This document shows, piece by piece, positions 1 through 9,015 of a DNA stretch of 64,000 bases. The notes under the pieces were generated by a model that made no database searches, was not told where the DNA came from, and saw only the letters and a list, made by a program, of their open reading frames with translations. Each line of letters opens with the position of its first letter. Positions within the stretch are counted from its first letter, which is position 1. The DNA comes from Caballeronia sp. INDeC2 (GTDB lineage Bacteria > Pseudomonadota > Gammaproteobacteria > Burkholderiales > Burkholderiaceae), in the NCBI RefSeq assembly GCF_023631325.1, contig NZ_JALQDG010000049.1, positions 62,340-126,339 on the forward strand, read 5' to 3'. The translations under genes and the position numbers were made by a program.

Positions 1-1091
1 CGAACTGTGGAGTTCGCGGACGCCGCGGCCTTACCCGAGTAGATTGCGGCGATTACGGCATCGGTCGCGATCATCTCCTCGCGCACGAGTATGTCGTTAG
101 CGCCCAGATCCTTAATGAAAGTTGCGTACTGTGCCTTCTCTGCGAATCGTGCGGTGGCCACTGTGATCGCCACACCCGGCTGCAGTTCAACGGCGACGAA
201 CTCTTTGCGGGCGGCTGCGGGAATGCGCAGCGCGGCGTCGTCATCCGCTACGGTCAGAATGCGCTTGAAGTCAGGAAGTGAATCGGGCGACACGAGTTCC
301 GGCCGCCCGGAAGACAATCCACCGCCTTCGGGCTGATCTTCGTCTTCCGCTGGCTGTTCCTGCTCTACCTTCGTGGGCGCAGACATCGCCTTTTTCTCGG
401 CCGAGGCGATGGGCCGCTGAGGCGCGACATCCGCTTGCTTCTCGAACGCAAGCGGGCTCGCATTTGCACCAGACGTGCCGTGCGTGTCGGAGGGCGCATC
501 GTTTGCGGCGACAGCATCGTGCGCAAGGCTTGCCGACGGCGCGGCCATCGGCTGCGGCTCAGGCTGCACTTTGTAGCTCGGTCGGGCAGTGGCCGCCACC
601 GATTCGACTGGCGAGGCTGCACCATTGACTTGCACGCCGTGCTCCCTGGCCGCCATCGCCGCAGACATACTAGCGAAGGTGGGTCGTTCGAAGCTAGGCG
701 GGACAAACGGGCGAAACGCCACGTAATCGTCGGCCGCATGCACCGGAGTTTCGGATCTCTCAGGCCCCGCCTGCGCCGGCGAGTGCCAATCATCGCCAAC
801 CTCTGTGCTCTCGACGTCCTCAATGTCGCCCCCCGACAGCGCGCGACCGAGAAACGTGACTTGGGGATTCACCGCGCGCGTGCTCACCGGCGACGCTTGC
901 TCGGTTGCCGTTTCGTCGGCCAATATTCCCCGCCGTTTGCGTTTTCCCGCAACCGGCTCACCGGCCGCGAACTTCGGTTCCGCACCCGTGCCGGGCTCAA
1001 TGAAGCTCGAGCGCGGTGCGCGAAACCGCTTCAGGAAGCCACCACGCGGAGCATCTGGTGTGCCCTGCTCTTCTTGTGCGAAAAGACCCAT
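1..1091 (-). CDS. PilQ-like pilus ATPase, N-terminal part (runs off window)
   Basis: An open frame begins with ATG at 1091 on the minus strand and stays open to base 1, giving about 363 codons without a stop. It starts 4 bases after the pilP stop. The first ~250 residues are rich in Ala, Pro and Glu and look unstructured. From about residue 265 the sequence becomes ordered (DFKRILTVADDDAALRIPAA, then a stretch ending KDLGANDILVREEM), as in the N-terminal domain of GspE/PilQ-type secretion ATPases. No Walker motif is reached inside the window. In R64-type thin-pilus operons pilQ follows pilP, so position is the main argument for the name. The long disordered N-terminus is unusual. Coding is well supported; the identity is inferred. 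Confidence 0.6.
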   Translation of the reverse strand, partial: MGLFAQEEQGTPDAPRGGFLKRFRAPRSSFIEPGTGAEPKFAAGEPVAGKRKRRGILADETATEQASPVSTRAVNPQVTFLGRALSGGDIEDVESTEVGDDWHSPAQAGPERSETPVHAADDYVAFRPFVPPSFERPTFASMSAAMAAREHGVQVNGAASPVESVAATARPSYKVQPEPQPMAAPSASLAHDAVAANDAPSDTHGTSGANASPLAFEKQADVAPQRPIASAEKKAMSAPTKVEQEQPAEDEDQPEGGGLSSGRPELVSPDSLPDFKRILTVADDDAALRIPAAARKEFVAVELQPGVAITVATARFAEKAQYATFIKDLGANDILVREEMIATDAVIAAIYSGKAAASANSTV

Positions 1092-1094
1092 TTC

Positions 1095-1703
1095 TTATTT
1101 CCCAAACGGTACGAAGGTGGAAGCCGTCGACGCGATGCCGCCCGGAGGAAGCGGCGATGACAGATCAGTGATCGCCCTGACGGCTGGCGAGTCCGGAATC
1201 GCGGCGGGCGCGTCGGAGGGCGCAGCGATGGTCTCTGTCCAGTGGCGCTTGCCGTCGACAAGATTGACGGTGAAGCCGTCGATGGAGGCGACGGTCCAAC
1301 CGTTGAGCAAGCGGCTGCCGCTGCGCGCGGTATAAGTCGTGCCTTGATAGTCATACAGCACGTAGGAGCCCGACATGTCGGAGTACGCGCCAACGAAGGT
1401 TGCTGGAATGACGCGCTTTACCGGGACACTGGGCTTGTGCTCAAACTTGGGCGCAGCTGGTGGGGCCGCCGTCACCGCCGCAGGCGTCGCGCCGAGCGGC
1501 GAAGCAAGGCCAACGCCGTTGCCCGGTGCTGCTGCCACGCCTTGGCCACTTTGCGGGCCCCGCATCGAGTCGACGAGCTTTGCGCGCGCGAGCTTGTCAA
1601 TGTCGTCTAGCGTGAGATGACTTTCCTGCGAAACCGCCGCGCCGGCGACGAACATAAGCGCACCGAAGCAGGCGGCCCGTGCTGGCCACTTAGTTGAGAA
1701 CAT
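1095..1703 (-). CDS. pilP: PilP-like type IV pilus biogenesis protein
   Basis: This 202-residue protein opens with a signal peptide (charged MFSTKWPAR, hydrophobic core, AVSQE cleavage region). A short helix follows (LTLDDIDKLARAKLVDSM), then a Pro/Ala linker and a beta-rich C-terminal domain with GSYVLYDYQGTTYTARSGSR. This matches the R64-type PilP architecture: a periplasmic protein that links the inner-membrane pilus platform to the outer-membrane secretin. Its start lies inside the 3' end of pilO (14-base overlap), and the next gene starts 4 bases after its stop, so translation is probably coupled. The call rests on both sequence character and its slot between pilO and a pilQ-like gene. 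Confidence 0.72.
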   Translation of the reverse strand: MFSTKWPARAACFGALMFVAGAAVSQESHLTLDDIDKLARAKLVDSMRGPQSGQGVAAAPGNGVGLASPLGATPAAVTAAPPAAPKFEHKPSVPVKRVIPATFVGAYSDMSGSYVLYDYQGTTYTARSGSRLLNGWTVASIDGFTVNLVDGKRHWTETIAAPSDAPAAIPDSPAVRAITDLSSPLPPGGIASTASTFVPFGK

Positions 1704-2976
1704 AGTATTTACCCTTCGCAGTGAAATGCACCCCGGTACCGTCTTCCTTCAACTCGACGTCGAGGGTGTCCAGTGCCATGTTGTCCGGCAGGCGCGCGAG
1801 GAGCGCGCTCTGCCATTTGTATCCGTCGATTTGCCATGTGCCGCGCTGCACGAGCGGCCCCTGCACTTCGCCAGCCAGCGGCTGTCGCGGAATGAGTCGC
1901 TCGGCCGGCTTGATGTCAACGACATAACCGTGGCTATCGAGCGTGTCTAGCTTGGTAGAGAGCTTCTGCGGGTCGGTCTGCAGGGTCTTAATGAGCGCCT
2001 GCTGCGTGGGCCACGTTTTTTGTTCACCAAGCGCTACCCGTTCGGCCACCGTTACTTCGGGCCCCCGCGCGGCCAAATGCCAGCCGTCAGCGTTGAAGAC
2101 GACCGGCCGCAGCGACTCCGGCGCGCGCGCGTCGAATTCCTTGAATGTGCCGCCTTGTCGCTTGTACGTGACCACGCACGGACCGGCGATCGTGCAGGAT
2201 GCTTTTTGAAACTGCCATCCCGCGACGTTCGTTTCCTGCGCGCCAAAACTCGCGAGCAGCTTGGGTGCAAGCTGATTGGCAAGCGGAGCAGGCGCGGCCA
2301 GCGTGCGCATGACAGCCGACTGGTACTCCTGCATGAATGTCGGCGGCGGTGCCGGCGGCGGAGGCGGTGGGTTGAGCACATCAATCAACTGCTTGCCGCC
2401 GAAGAACACGGCGGCGAGGATGACGAGCAACGGCACCGTCGTGGGCACGGCGACCGGGATTTTCTTGATGAGGCCGACCGTGCGCGCGACGATCAGCTCG
2501 CGCAGATCGAACACCTCATCGACCGCATGGAGTTGCGCACCGTGGCCGAGCGTCGCGAGTTCGAGTCCCGCCTTCGCACAGGTGTCCTCGATCGCTTCGC
2601 GCTTGTCAGCGAGCGCGTTAAGCGCCACTGCCTCGTCAAGCGCGACGGCGCCGCGTTGCACCAGCACTAGATGCACGAGTTCATCGTTCTGAATGAGGAC
2701 AAGCACAGCGGGCCGGCGCCAGACGCGCTCGAGCGACGCAATGCGTGCGGCGGCCGAATACAGCTTGCCGCCCTTACGGTGCACTGGCTCGAGCTCGCAG
2801 AAGCCGACGATCGTCTCGCCCTTCGACTTGAACTCGGCGAAGTGGGTCGCGCCGGACTCCTCGATATAGTGCCGGCGTTCGGCGCGGGCACCCTTAGCGG
2901 AGTAAGCGCGCCAGTCCAGCCCGAAGACGAGCTTGGCGCCCTTTTCTCCCGGTATGGATTCGAAGTGCAAAGGCAT
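1690..2976 (-). CDS. pilO: PilO-like pilus accessory protein
   Basis: A 428-residue protein with a cytoplasmic N-terminal half, one membrane segment near residues 175-195 (VPLLVILAAVFFGG), a run of eight prolines just after it (PPPPPPAPPP region), and a periplasmic C-terminal half. This bitopic layout is that of R64/pNDM-type PilO, an inner-membrane protein of type IVb pilus assembly. The gene follows the pilN secretin after 13 bases and overlaps pilP. An aromatic repeat in the C-terminal part (QRGTWQIDGYKWQSALLARL) is consistent with an exported domain. Family placement is by architecture and gene order. Confidence 0.75.
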   Translation of the reverse strand: MPLHFESIPGEKGAKLVFGLDWRAYSAKGARAERRHYIEESGATHFAEFKSKGETIVGFCELEPVHRKGGKLYSAAARIASLERVWRRPAVLVLIQNDELVHLVLVQRGAVALDEAVALNALADKREAIEDTCAKAGLELATLGHGAQLHAVDEVFDLRELIVARTVGLIKKIPVAVPTTVPLLVILAAVFFGGKQLIDVLNPPPPPPAPPPTFMQEYQSAVMRTLAAPAPLANQLAPKLLASFGAQETNVAGWQFQKASCTIAGPCVVTYKRQGGTFKEFDARAPESLRPVVFNADGWHLAARGPEVTVAERVALGEQKTWPTQQALIKTLQTDPQKLSTKLDTLDSHGYVVDIKPAERLIPRQPLAGEVQGPLVQRGTWQIDGYKWQSALLARLPDNMALDTLDVELKEDGTGVHFTAKGKYYVLN

Positions 2977-2989
2977 TTTTACCCCGCGC

Positions 2990-4618
2990 TCACATCGACG
3001 GGACGACGGTTGCCGTCAGCATGATCACCTGGAACGTACGACCCTTATTCCACGCGCCCGAAAGACCACCGATGCCGTTGTTGCTGCTGCCGTCATAGCG
3101 ATTGCCCACCGCGCCGTACAGCACAACCGTCTGTCCATCCGACAGTGCAATGGTCTGGTCGTCCTTGTTGCCGATGATGTCGGGCAACTGGATCTGCTGC
3201 AGCGTGTCGCCCGAACCGGTGCTGATGGTTGTGAACGGACCATTCAGCTTCGAGCTATCGCTCCAGTACGACAGGATGATCTGGTTGTGGTCATTGACCG
3301 ACGGCAGGATGTTCACGAAGTCACCGACCGTCACCGACCCAGGTTGCAGACCCGGCACGCCAGCAGTACCGCCCGAGATGGAACCGAGGCTAGGCGTTGT
3401 TGCAGCGAGGTAGCCCTTTGTCTCGAAGGATCCGATCGAAACCGGCAAGCCATTGAGCGTCATCTTCGTTTGGGTGTTGTCCTGAACCGTTTTGCCGAAG
3501 GCGTTTAGGCCGCTGATGACTGCGTTGGTGCTTTCCATGGGCGAACCCGGCTTCAAGACGGACAAGCCCACGGTGCCGCCAATTGCAGTTGCCAACGACG
3601 CGGGCGAAGCAACCGAGATTGAGTAGCGCTTCAGGCCGTCCGAGATGCGGTTGAAGACGATGTCGGCGCTCACGCCGGCTTGCGACGAATTGCTCAGATC
3701 GACCTGCAGGGTACGGACTCGCAGAGCGACTTGACGGGTCGAGATCGCGTTCTCGCGCGCGAGCAACGCGCCCATGCGATCGACGGCTTCCTTGGTGTCG
3801 TGAACCATCACCAGGCGGCTTTGTGGATTGACCACGACTTCGCCGAGCGGCGACTTCAGCTTTTCCAGCTCCGACTGGATGATCGCAATCTGGTCAAACG
3901 TGCCATCGCGTCCGGTCGACGTGATCGACGAGAAAGACCCAGTATTGCCCGACGTGCCGCCCGTGGTGCCACCGGATGCCTGGTTGCCGGTCGACGTATC
4001 GGTGCCCTTCGACATGGTGGACTTGATGGACACCTTGCCCGGGATCGCCGCGATCGTGAACGTCTTGGTGACGAACCGGCTGATGGAAATGGTGCTGCCA
4101 TCGAACGTCCAGTCGAGGCCAAGGTTTTCCGTCACGCCACGCAGATATGCGCCTACCTTGCAGTTACACGCCTGCGCGTACACCGGCTCAACGTTGGACT
4201 TTGCCATCGCTTGCGGCTGCATCGGGGCGCTCTGCCCGTTCCCGCCGTTGGTCTTCGGAATCAGCGCGTCGCGCGGAATGAACACATCCGGGCTCAGATG
4301 CACCGGATAGCCGGTAGCCGTCGAAACGAGCGTGGCGATTTTGGACAGCGGCAGGTTGCCCGGAAAGACGACCGACTTTTCGCGGAAGATCGCGGGAAGT
4401 GTCGCTTCATAGGCGACCGGCACCAACCGGTCGCCGAGGAACGCGGTCGGCACTTCCTCAACGAGCGACATCGACTCTGGGCCATTGCCCATCGCGCGCG
4501 TGGCTTCAGCATTGGTCGCGTCATACGCATGGTTCACGTCCGATTGCGAGACAGCGCAGCCGGTAAGCGATGCAGCCACGAGAATGGCAACGGCAGATTT
4601 GATTTTCGTGAGACGCAT
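2990..4618 (-). CDS. pilN: PilN-type outer-membrane secretin lipoprotein
   Basis: The 542-residue product has a lipoprotein signal with lipobox LTGC, Cys at residue 21, which would anchor it in the outer membrane. Short N-domains follow, then a Gly/Ser/Thr-rich insert near residues 205-230, and a C-terminal secretin domain containing VNPQSRLVMVHDTKEAVDRM and LPDIIGNKDDQTIALSDGQT, the usual secretin beta-barrel entry. Secretins of this type form the ring through which type IVb pili emerge. It starts 5 bases after the upstream TcpQ-like gene and is followed by pilO. Length agrees with R64 PilN (about 560 aa). No internal disruption was seen. Confidence 0.85.
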   Translation of the reverse strand: MRLTKIKSAVAILVAASLTGCAVSQSDVNHAYDATNAEATRAMGNGPESMSLVEEVPTAFLGDRLVPVAYEATLPAIFREKSVVFPGNLPLSKIATLVSTATGYPVHLSPDVFIPRDALIPKTNGGNGQSAPMQPQAMAKSNVEPVYAQACNCKVGAYLRGVTENLGLDWTFDGSTISISRFVTKTFTIAAIPGKVSIKSTMSKGTDTSTGNQASGGTTGGTSGNTGSFSSITSTGRDGTFDQIAIIQSELEKLKSPLGEVVVNPQSRLVMVHDTKEAVDRMGALLARENAISTRQVALRVRTLQVDLSNSSQAGVSADIVFNRISDGLKRYSISVASPASLATAIGGTVGLSVLKPGSPMESTNAVISGLNAFGKTVQDNTQTKMTLNGLPVSIGSFETKGYLAATTPSLGSISGGTAGVPGLQPGSVTVGDFVNILPSVNDHNQIILSYWSDSSKLNGPFTTISTGSGDTLQQIQLPDIIGNKDDQTIALSDGQTVVLYGAVGNRYDGSSNNGIGGLSGAWNKGRTFQVIMLTATVVPSM

Positions 4619-4623
4619 GGCGG

Positions 4624-5283
4624 TTACTCTTGGCAGTTGGCTGCGCGTGCGACGACGCGGATAACGTTATTGGTGTGCTTGCAGACGCGCGTGGGCGTGC
4701 GCATGTGATTGGTCGCCTGCATCACTTGCGTAAGCACTGACTTGAAGTCCCCGGTGAACGTCGCGTTGAACTCGAGCGGCAGGTCGTCATCGATCTTCCA
4801 AGCGAGTTGCCAGCCTTGCTGCTGCAGCCAGCGATCGAGCGCATTGCGCATGTTGATGTCCAGCGGCGTGATGGAAAAGGTCAAAAGTCCACCTGGGGCC
4901 GTTGCACCGCCTTGGGACGGCGCAACGACCGGAGCGACGTCCAACGAGCCCACAGGTGACGGCGCGGCAACACCCGGAAGCGCCGAAGGCGCAGCGCCAC
5001 CGATCGCTGCCTTGAGCGCGGCAGGAGAAGCGGGAGCAGCGGGAACAACAGGGACCGCAGCCGCAACGTGCGCAGAAGGCGCCACCATCGCGAGCTGTGC
5101 GACCGGCGCCTTTGCGACCGGCGCGGACAGCAGTTGCCAACCGTCACCGGGCGGCGGCGCAAGGCGAGACTGATCAGGTTCCGCTGCGGCAAGACCCGGT
5201 ACGGTCGTCAGTGCAAGACACACGAACAAGTGGGCCACCATGCGCGCGGTGCGATGCGTTTGAAGAGAAAAAGTAGGCGTCAT
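4624..5283 (-). CDS. TcpQ/PilL-like pilus protein
   Basis: A 219-residue exported protein with an N-terminal signal sequence (hydrophobic core LFVCLALTTVPGLAAA), a low-complexity Ala/Pro/Val linker, and a compact C-terminal domain from about residue 135. That domain (FSITPLDINMRNALDRWLQQ, then GWQLAWKIDDDLPLEF) is the TcpQ fold seen in PilL of thin-pilus operons and TcpQ of Vibrio, which helps the secretin assemble. It sits directly upstream of the secretin gene with 5 bases between them, as pilL does relative to pilN when pilM is absent. No separate pilM was found. Two ATG codons (residues 1 and 15) are possible starts. Confidence 0.7.
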   Translation of the reverse strand: MTPTFSLQTHRTARMVAHLFVCLALTTVPGLAAAEPDQSRLAPPPGDGWQLLSAPVAKAPVAQLAMVAPSAHVAAAVPVVPAAPASPAALKAAIGGAAPSALPGVAAPSPVGSLDVAPVVAPSQGGATAPGGLLTFSITPLDINMRNALDRWLQQQGWQLAWKIDDDLPLEFNATFTGDFKSVLTQVMQATNHMRTPTRVCKHTNNVIRVVARAANCQE

Positions 5284-5288
5284 GTTGG

Positions 5289-5714
5289 TCAGTTCGCGCG
5301 TTGCAGGCGGCGGTAAATGTTGTTGGCGTAGATAAGCTGCTTGTTCGAGGAAGCGGCGTTATAGGCACCGACCGCTTTCCATGTCGGACCGAACTGCTTG
5401 ATGTTCGAAGCGAGGATCCAGGTCCCCACATAGGCGTTCACGCAGGCATCGAACAGGTGTTGCCGGGTGATGCCGAAGCGCCCCAGTTTTGGAAGCCAGG
5501 ACGAGTTGATCTGCATTAGGCCAATGTCCTCGCTCCCATCTTTATTGCGGTTCGTCACGTACGGGCGCATACCCGACTCTTGCTGCGCGATGGCGCGTAC
5601 CACTTGAACGCTCACGCGGTGATAGCGCGCGGCATCGTCAAGACAGTCGGCACGCGCATGCACGGAGACGGCCGCGCAAAGCAGCGTCGAGAAGTGAATC
5701 AAAGTCCGGTTCAT
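5289..5714 (-). CDS. VirB1-like lytic transglycosylase (small)
   Basis: A 141-residue protein with a signal peptide (MNRTLIHFSTLLCAAVSVHA) and a single SLT domain. The catalytic region is AIAQQESGMRPYV, with Glu in QES as the expected acid, followed by the GLMQINSSWL motif and a terminal VGAYNA block typical of Slt/VirB1 enzymes. It would cut peptidoglycan locally so the pilus or secretion channel can cross the wall. It is at full length for small conjugation transglycosylases. Its start overlaps the upstream gene by 4 bases. It is the second transglycosylase in this operon. Confidence 0.85.
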   Translation of the reverse strand: MNRTLIHFSTLLCAAVSVHARADCLDDAARYHRVSVQVVRAIAQQESGMRPYVTNRNKDGSEDIGLMQINSSWLPKLGRFGITRQHLFDACVNAYVGTWILASNIKQFGPTWKAVGAYNAASSNKQLIYANNIYRRLQRAN

Positions 5715-6973
5715 GACGCGGGCCGATCGAAGAACCGCACATCGTGCTTGCGCAGCACGTTGACGACGTTGCCGTCAGCGTTGACGATGAACTGGTCGGC
5801 GGTGCCGTTGAATTTGTAAAAGCGGCCCTTCTGCTCGCCCGAGCCCATGTGCGCCACGTCGGCGACCGTCACCTTGCCGACGGTGTCAGCGAACTTGAAG
5901 AACGTCGAACCGTTTTCATCAAACACGCTTTGCAGAGCGGCCTTGTTGGCCGTGTCGAACTCATAGACGGTTCCGGCGACACGGGCGACTTCGACCTTGT
6001 CGGTGCCGTTGGAGATCGTGAAACGCTCAGCGCGGTTGAACGTCACCACGTCGGTCGCGTCATCCCACTTCGGACGCAGCGACTTGCCGTCTTGTCCGGT
6101 CACCTTCAGCTCAGTAGCGGGCTTGGCGGAAAACTTGATTTGAATGTGGCTGTCGTCACCGTCCCGGATCGCCAGCGCGCCGAGCTTCGCTGCCAGGATG
6201 GACCCCGATGCGGCGGGCGCGTCCGCGTCGGCTTTTTTCGCGATATCTGCGATCGGGTCCGCACCGCCAGTCACGCTCGACGACGCGGCAACAGGACTTG
6301 CCGCGACCTGCGACAACGGCGCGACGTAGTTTACGGCCACCGACAGCGGAGCCGAGCGGCGAAGTGTTACATGGTGAGAGTTGAAATCGACGTCCGCGTA
6401 CAGGTCAGAAGCGGCCACCAGCCGATCGAGCGACTGCATCCAGTTTTCGCCATCACGCGTTCCGAAGCTCGTCGAGGTCGTCAGATCGATGTCTTTCTGT
6501 GCCGATCCGGTCCAACCTTGCGGCACCAGCGCTCTGACCAGTTGCGCGAGCGGCAGCGTGGCGTTCAAAGGCCGGGTGCTTTCGAGGCTGCTGCGCGGTC
6601 CGATCAGCGCAAGGCGGCCCGAGAATCCGGAAAAACCTGGAGGCGTATCGCTGCGCGCCTTGTCGCCAATGAAGCGATTTGCCTTTTTCCAATAAGCAGT
6701 GGCGCTCGAGCCGCCCGCCGAGTAGCGGATCACCTCGGGCGTGCCCGGCACAACGATGTACGGTCCTTGGCTATGTCCACCGTCGACGCGCAGGGACTGC
6801 CCGGCACGCGGCTGGAAGTAGGTGTCGCTGCCATCGTTGAAGACGAGCGCCGGTCGCTCAAGCACATTGCCCGCGATCTCATAGTCAAAGTCGAGCGGGT
6901 CCGTGCCAGCGGCCGCCGCGTTGAGCGTGACCGCGGCAAGCGCGAGAGTAAGAAAAGAGAGCGTGTGCTTCAT
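5711..6973 (-). CDS. TcpQ/VirB9-like exported secretion component
   Basis: The start is taken at ATG 6973, which overlaps the stop of the preceding transglycosylase (ATGA) and opens a clear signal peptide (MKHTLSFLTLALAAVTLNAA). A longer open frame extends upstream but lies over the neighbouring gene. The 420-residue protein has two similar beta segments, VFNDGSDTYFQP near the N-terminus and VFDENGSTFFKF near the C-terminus, each resembling the VFDDG-x-T-x-F signature of VirB9/TrbG. A central part (LPLAQLVRALVPQGWTGSAQ) is TcpQ-like. It probably forms part of the periplasmic or outer-membrane ring. It would be the second VirB9-like product of the operon, which is unusual. The exact family is uncertain. 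Confidence 0.6.
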   Translation of the reverse strand: MKHTLSFLTLALAAVTLNAAAAGTDPLDFDYEIAGNVLERPALVFNDGSDTYFQPRAGQSLRVDGGHSQGPYIVVPGTPEVIRYSAGGSSATAYWKKANRFIGDKARSDTPPGFSGFSGRLALIGPRSSLESTRPLNATLPLAQLVRALVPQGWTGSAQKDIDLTTSTSFGTRDGENWMQSLDRLVAASDLYADVDFNSHHVTLRRSAPLSVAVNYVAPLSQVAASPVAASSSVTGGADPIADIAKKADADAPAASGSILAAKLGALAIRDGDDSHIQIKFSAKPATELKVTGQDGKSLRPKWDDATDVVTFNRAERFTISNGTDKVEVARVAGTVYEFDTANKAALQSVFDENGSTFFKFADTVGKVTVADVAHMGSGEQKGRFYKFNGTADQFIVNADGNVVNVLRKHDVRFFDRPAS

Positions 6974-7770
6974 AGACCGCGTTCGATTTGAGAAAGGTGC
7001 TTCACGAAGCGCGCGAGGTATTCGCGGCCCGGGGCGGGATTGGCGCTGTGGTAGTACGCGACGGCCTTCACCGCGGAGTGCGTAAAACGGAAGTTCTCGT
7101 TGAGGATGTCTTCGGCGACGCGGATGTTGGTCGCCGGCGCAAGGGCATCCCATGCACTCGCGAAGCGCTTGCCGTGGTATCCCCAGTTCACTTGCATGAT
7201 GCCGACGTCGAAGTTTGACCGGCCGTTGCTGATCAAATAGCAGACCGCGCGATACGCGTCTTCGCGAGTGCGAAAGAAGAAGCCGCGACCCGCCACATTC
7301 AACGTCCACGGCCATGCACGACCGTTGTATGCGGACTCATTGAGCGCGATGCCAGCGAGAATCTTGGGATCGACGGACGTGTGCATCGCATCGAACGGCG
7401 CCTGCGCGGATGCGCATGACCAGCCCCCTCGCCGTTCCGTGATGCTCGCTTGGGCCTCATCGGTAAGTGTCGCGGGGCGCAGCCAACCGGCCTTAACGAA
7501 CAGGCTCTCGAGGCTCGCAGGCGATCCGTCGATGCTGATCGCAACACCGCCAGCCGTGGCCTCGACTGTTTGGCCCTCAAATCGGTTAGCCCAAGCCAGA
7601 AACGGCCTGAGTCCACATGCGTAGACGGGTTCGCCGGGCAGCTCGACGATCGCGCGTTTCGTGCCGTCATCGAGCACGATGCGCGTCGGGCTAATGATCG
7701 AGTCAATGGTCGCCGCGTGCACGCCGAACGCGATCGCAGACAGACACGCAGCCGCCCATGCCTTAGTCAT
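6970..7770 (-). CDS. Lytic transglycosylase (large, with N-terminal extra domain)
   Basis: A 266-residue exported protein: signal peptide (MTKAWAAACLSAIAFGVHAA), about 110 residues of unknown beta-rich domain, then an SLT domain. The catalytic Glu is expected in ILAGIALNESAYNGRAWPW, and FDVGIMQVNWGYHG supplies the GxMQxN motif. The N-terminal domain (RIVLDDGTKRAIVELPGEPV) looks like a small nuclease-type or OB-like beta fold, which is not usual for VirB1. It overlaps virB10 upstream (8 bases) and the TcpQ/VirB9-like gene downstream (4 bases). Having two different transglycosylases suggests separate jobs for the pilus and the T4SS channel; that is inference. Confidence 0.8.
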   Translation of the reverse strand: MTKAWAAACLSAIAFGVHAATIDSIISPTRIVLDDGTKRAIVELPGEPVYACGLRPFLAWANRFEGQTVEATAGGVAISIDGSPASLESLFVKAGWLRPATLTDEAQASITERRGGWSCASAQAPFDAMHTSVDPKILAGIALNESAYNGRAWPWTLNVAGRGFFFRTREDAYRAVCYLISNGRSNFDVGIMQVNWGYHGKRFASAWDALAPATNIRVAEDILNENFRFTHSAVKAVAYYHSANPAPGREYLARFVKHLSQIERGL

Positions 7771-9013
7771 GGTATGGCTCCATGACGATGTCCTGCGTCA
7801 CTTGCACGAGAAACTTCTGGCCCGGTTCAACGGTGATCGTGGGCGGGATATTCTGGTTGCGCTGCATGACCGTCTGGGCCGTCGCGGCCGCAACCTGCCC
7901 CGCCGTGTCACCGTAGGTAGTAACGCCGTTCGGCGTTGCCGTCGTTGCCGTCTGCGAGCTGCTGTCGAACGCCTTCAGCAAAATCGCTGTAATGAAGCCC
8001 GCGCCGAAGATTTTCAGGAAGTGGTTGTTCACATCGCCCGAAAACCCGGCGTAGCCGTTCTGGTCCGCACCCTGCATGCCGTTGAGCGACACGCTCTTGC
8101 CGTTGGGCAGACGCAGACTCGTCGACGCGACCAGCAGGCGCTCCTGGCCGACTTTGACGTCCGCGCTGTACATGCCATTGATGAACGCACCCTTCGGGAT
8201 CATCAAGCAGTCGCCGCGCAGGCTGTCATAGATGTCCTCGTCCACCATCAATGAAACGCGACCCGGCTTGTCCGAGTTCAGCCCCTCCACCGTCTTGACG
8301 TGGATGACGTGCGGCGGCGTCAAGGTGCAACCGGTCGACCGGCCATTGAAGGTCGTGCGTTCGATGCCGCCCTGCAAAGCCGCATCGCGCAGGAAGGCGC
8401 GATCGCGATCTTCGGGCGCTTGGCCCTGCTTCGCCAAAGCAATTGCCATCGCATCCGGGGTGTTGGCTCCGGCAGCGTTACGGGCAGCACGCACCTCGTC
8501 CAACGAACGGACGCCAGCGGGCAGTACGCCGGTCGCCGAGTTCGCCGAACGCGACGCGCCTGCCTGCTTGAAGATGGAGGACGTATAGATCGCGTCTTGC
8601 GCCGCCTGCCGCGAAAGCTCGCGCGTGTCCGTGCCCGAGCCTTTGACTTCTTCCTGGAAGTCCCCGCCAGTCAGCATCGGTTTGACAGCGGGCTTCGGAG
8701 CCGCTGCTTCAGACGCTGCACGAGCGGCAGCCTCCGACGCCGCTGCGTCGCGCTGCTGACGGATCATCTGGTCGATGTCGTTGTTGTTCGCGGCAGTGGG
8801 CGCTTCCGTACTCGACTTGAGCGCGGTCGCCTTCTTAATGCGGGCCTCTTCGTCTGCCTTGTTCGTCGCCTGCAGCTGATAGTAAAAGCCGAGGCCGCCG
8901 ATCACGACCGCAGCCAGAATGCCGATACTCATAATCGCATTGCGCGGCGTCTTGCCTTTGACTAGCGTTTCTTGCTCCGCAGTAGGCGTAGCCGAGTCCG
9001 GCTTCTTCGCCAC
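7763..9013 (-). CDS. virB10: VirB10/TrbI-like T4SS core protein
   Basis: The start is placed at GTG 9013, two bases after the virB9 stop; a longer frame upstream only overlaps virB9. The 416-residue protein has a short cytoplasmic part, one membrane segment near residues 25-46 (IGILAAVVIGGLGFYY), a linker rich in Ala, Glu and Gln, and a C-terminal VirB10 beta-barrel domain with GDCLMIPKGAFINGMYSADV and the helix-hairpin region following FLKIFGAGFITAILLKAF. VirB10 spans both membranes and gates the channel. Gene order virB8-virB9-virB10 supports the name. Confidence 0.88.
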   Translation of the reverse strand: MAKKPDSATPTAEQETLVKGKTPRNAIMSIGILAAVVIGGLGFYYQLQATNKADEEARIKKATALKSSTEAPTAANNNDIDQMIRQQRDAAASEAAARAASEAAAPKPAVKPMLTGGDFQEEVKGSGTDTRELSRQAAQDAIYTSSIFKQAGASRSANSATGVLPAGVRSLDEVRAARNAAGANTPDAMAIALAKQGQAPEDRDRAFLRDAALQGGIERTTFNGRSTGCTLTPPHVIHVKTVEGLNSDKPGRVSLMVDEDIYDSLRGDCLMIPKGAFINGMYSADVKVGQERLLVASTSLRLPNGKSVSLNGMQGADQNGYAGFSGDVNNHFLKIFGAGFITAILLKAFDSSSQTATTATPNGVTTYGDTAGQVAAATAQTVMQRNQNIPPTITVEPGQKFLVQVTQDIVMEPYHD

Positions 9014-9015
9014 GA

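Noticed and set aside
5744..6991. Long plus-strand open frame of 415 codons opposite the TcpQ/VirB9-like gene
   Set aside because: It is antisense to a gene with a signal peptide, coupled start and clear domain character; the product is Arg- and Val-rich without motifs, as expected for a shadow in GC-rich DNA.
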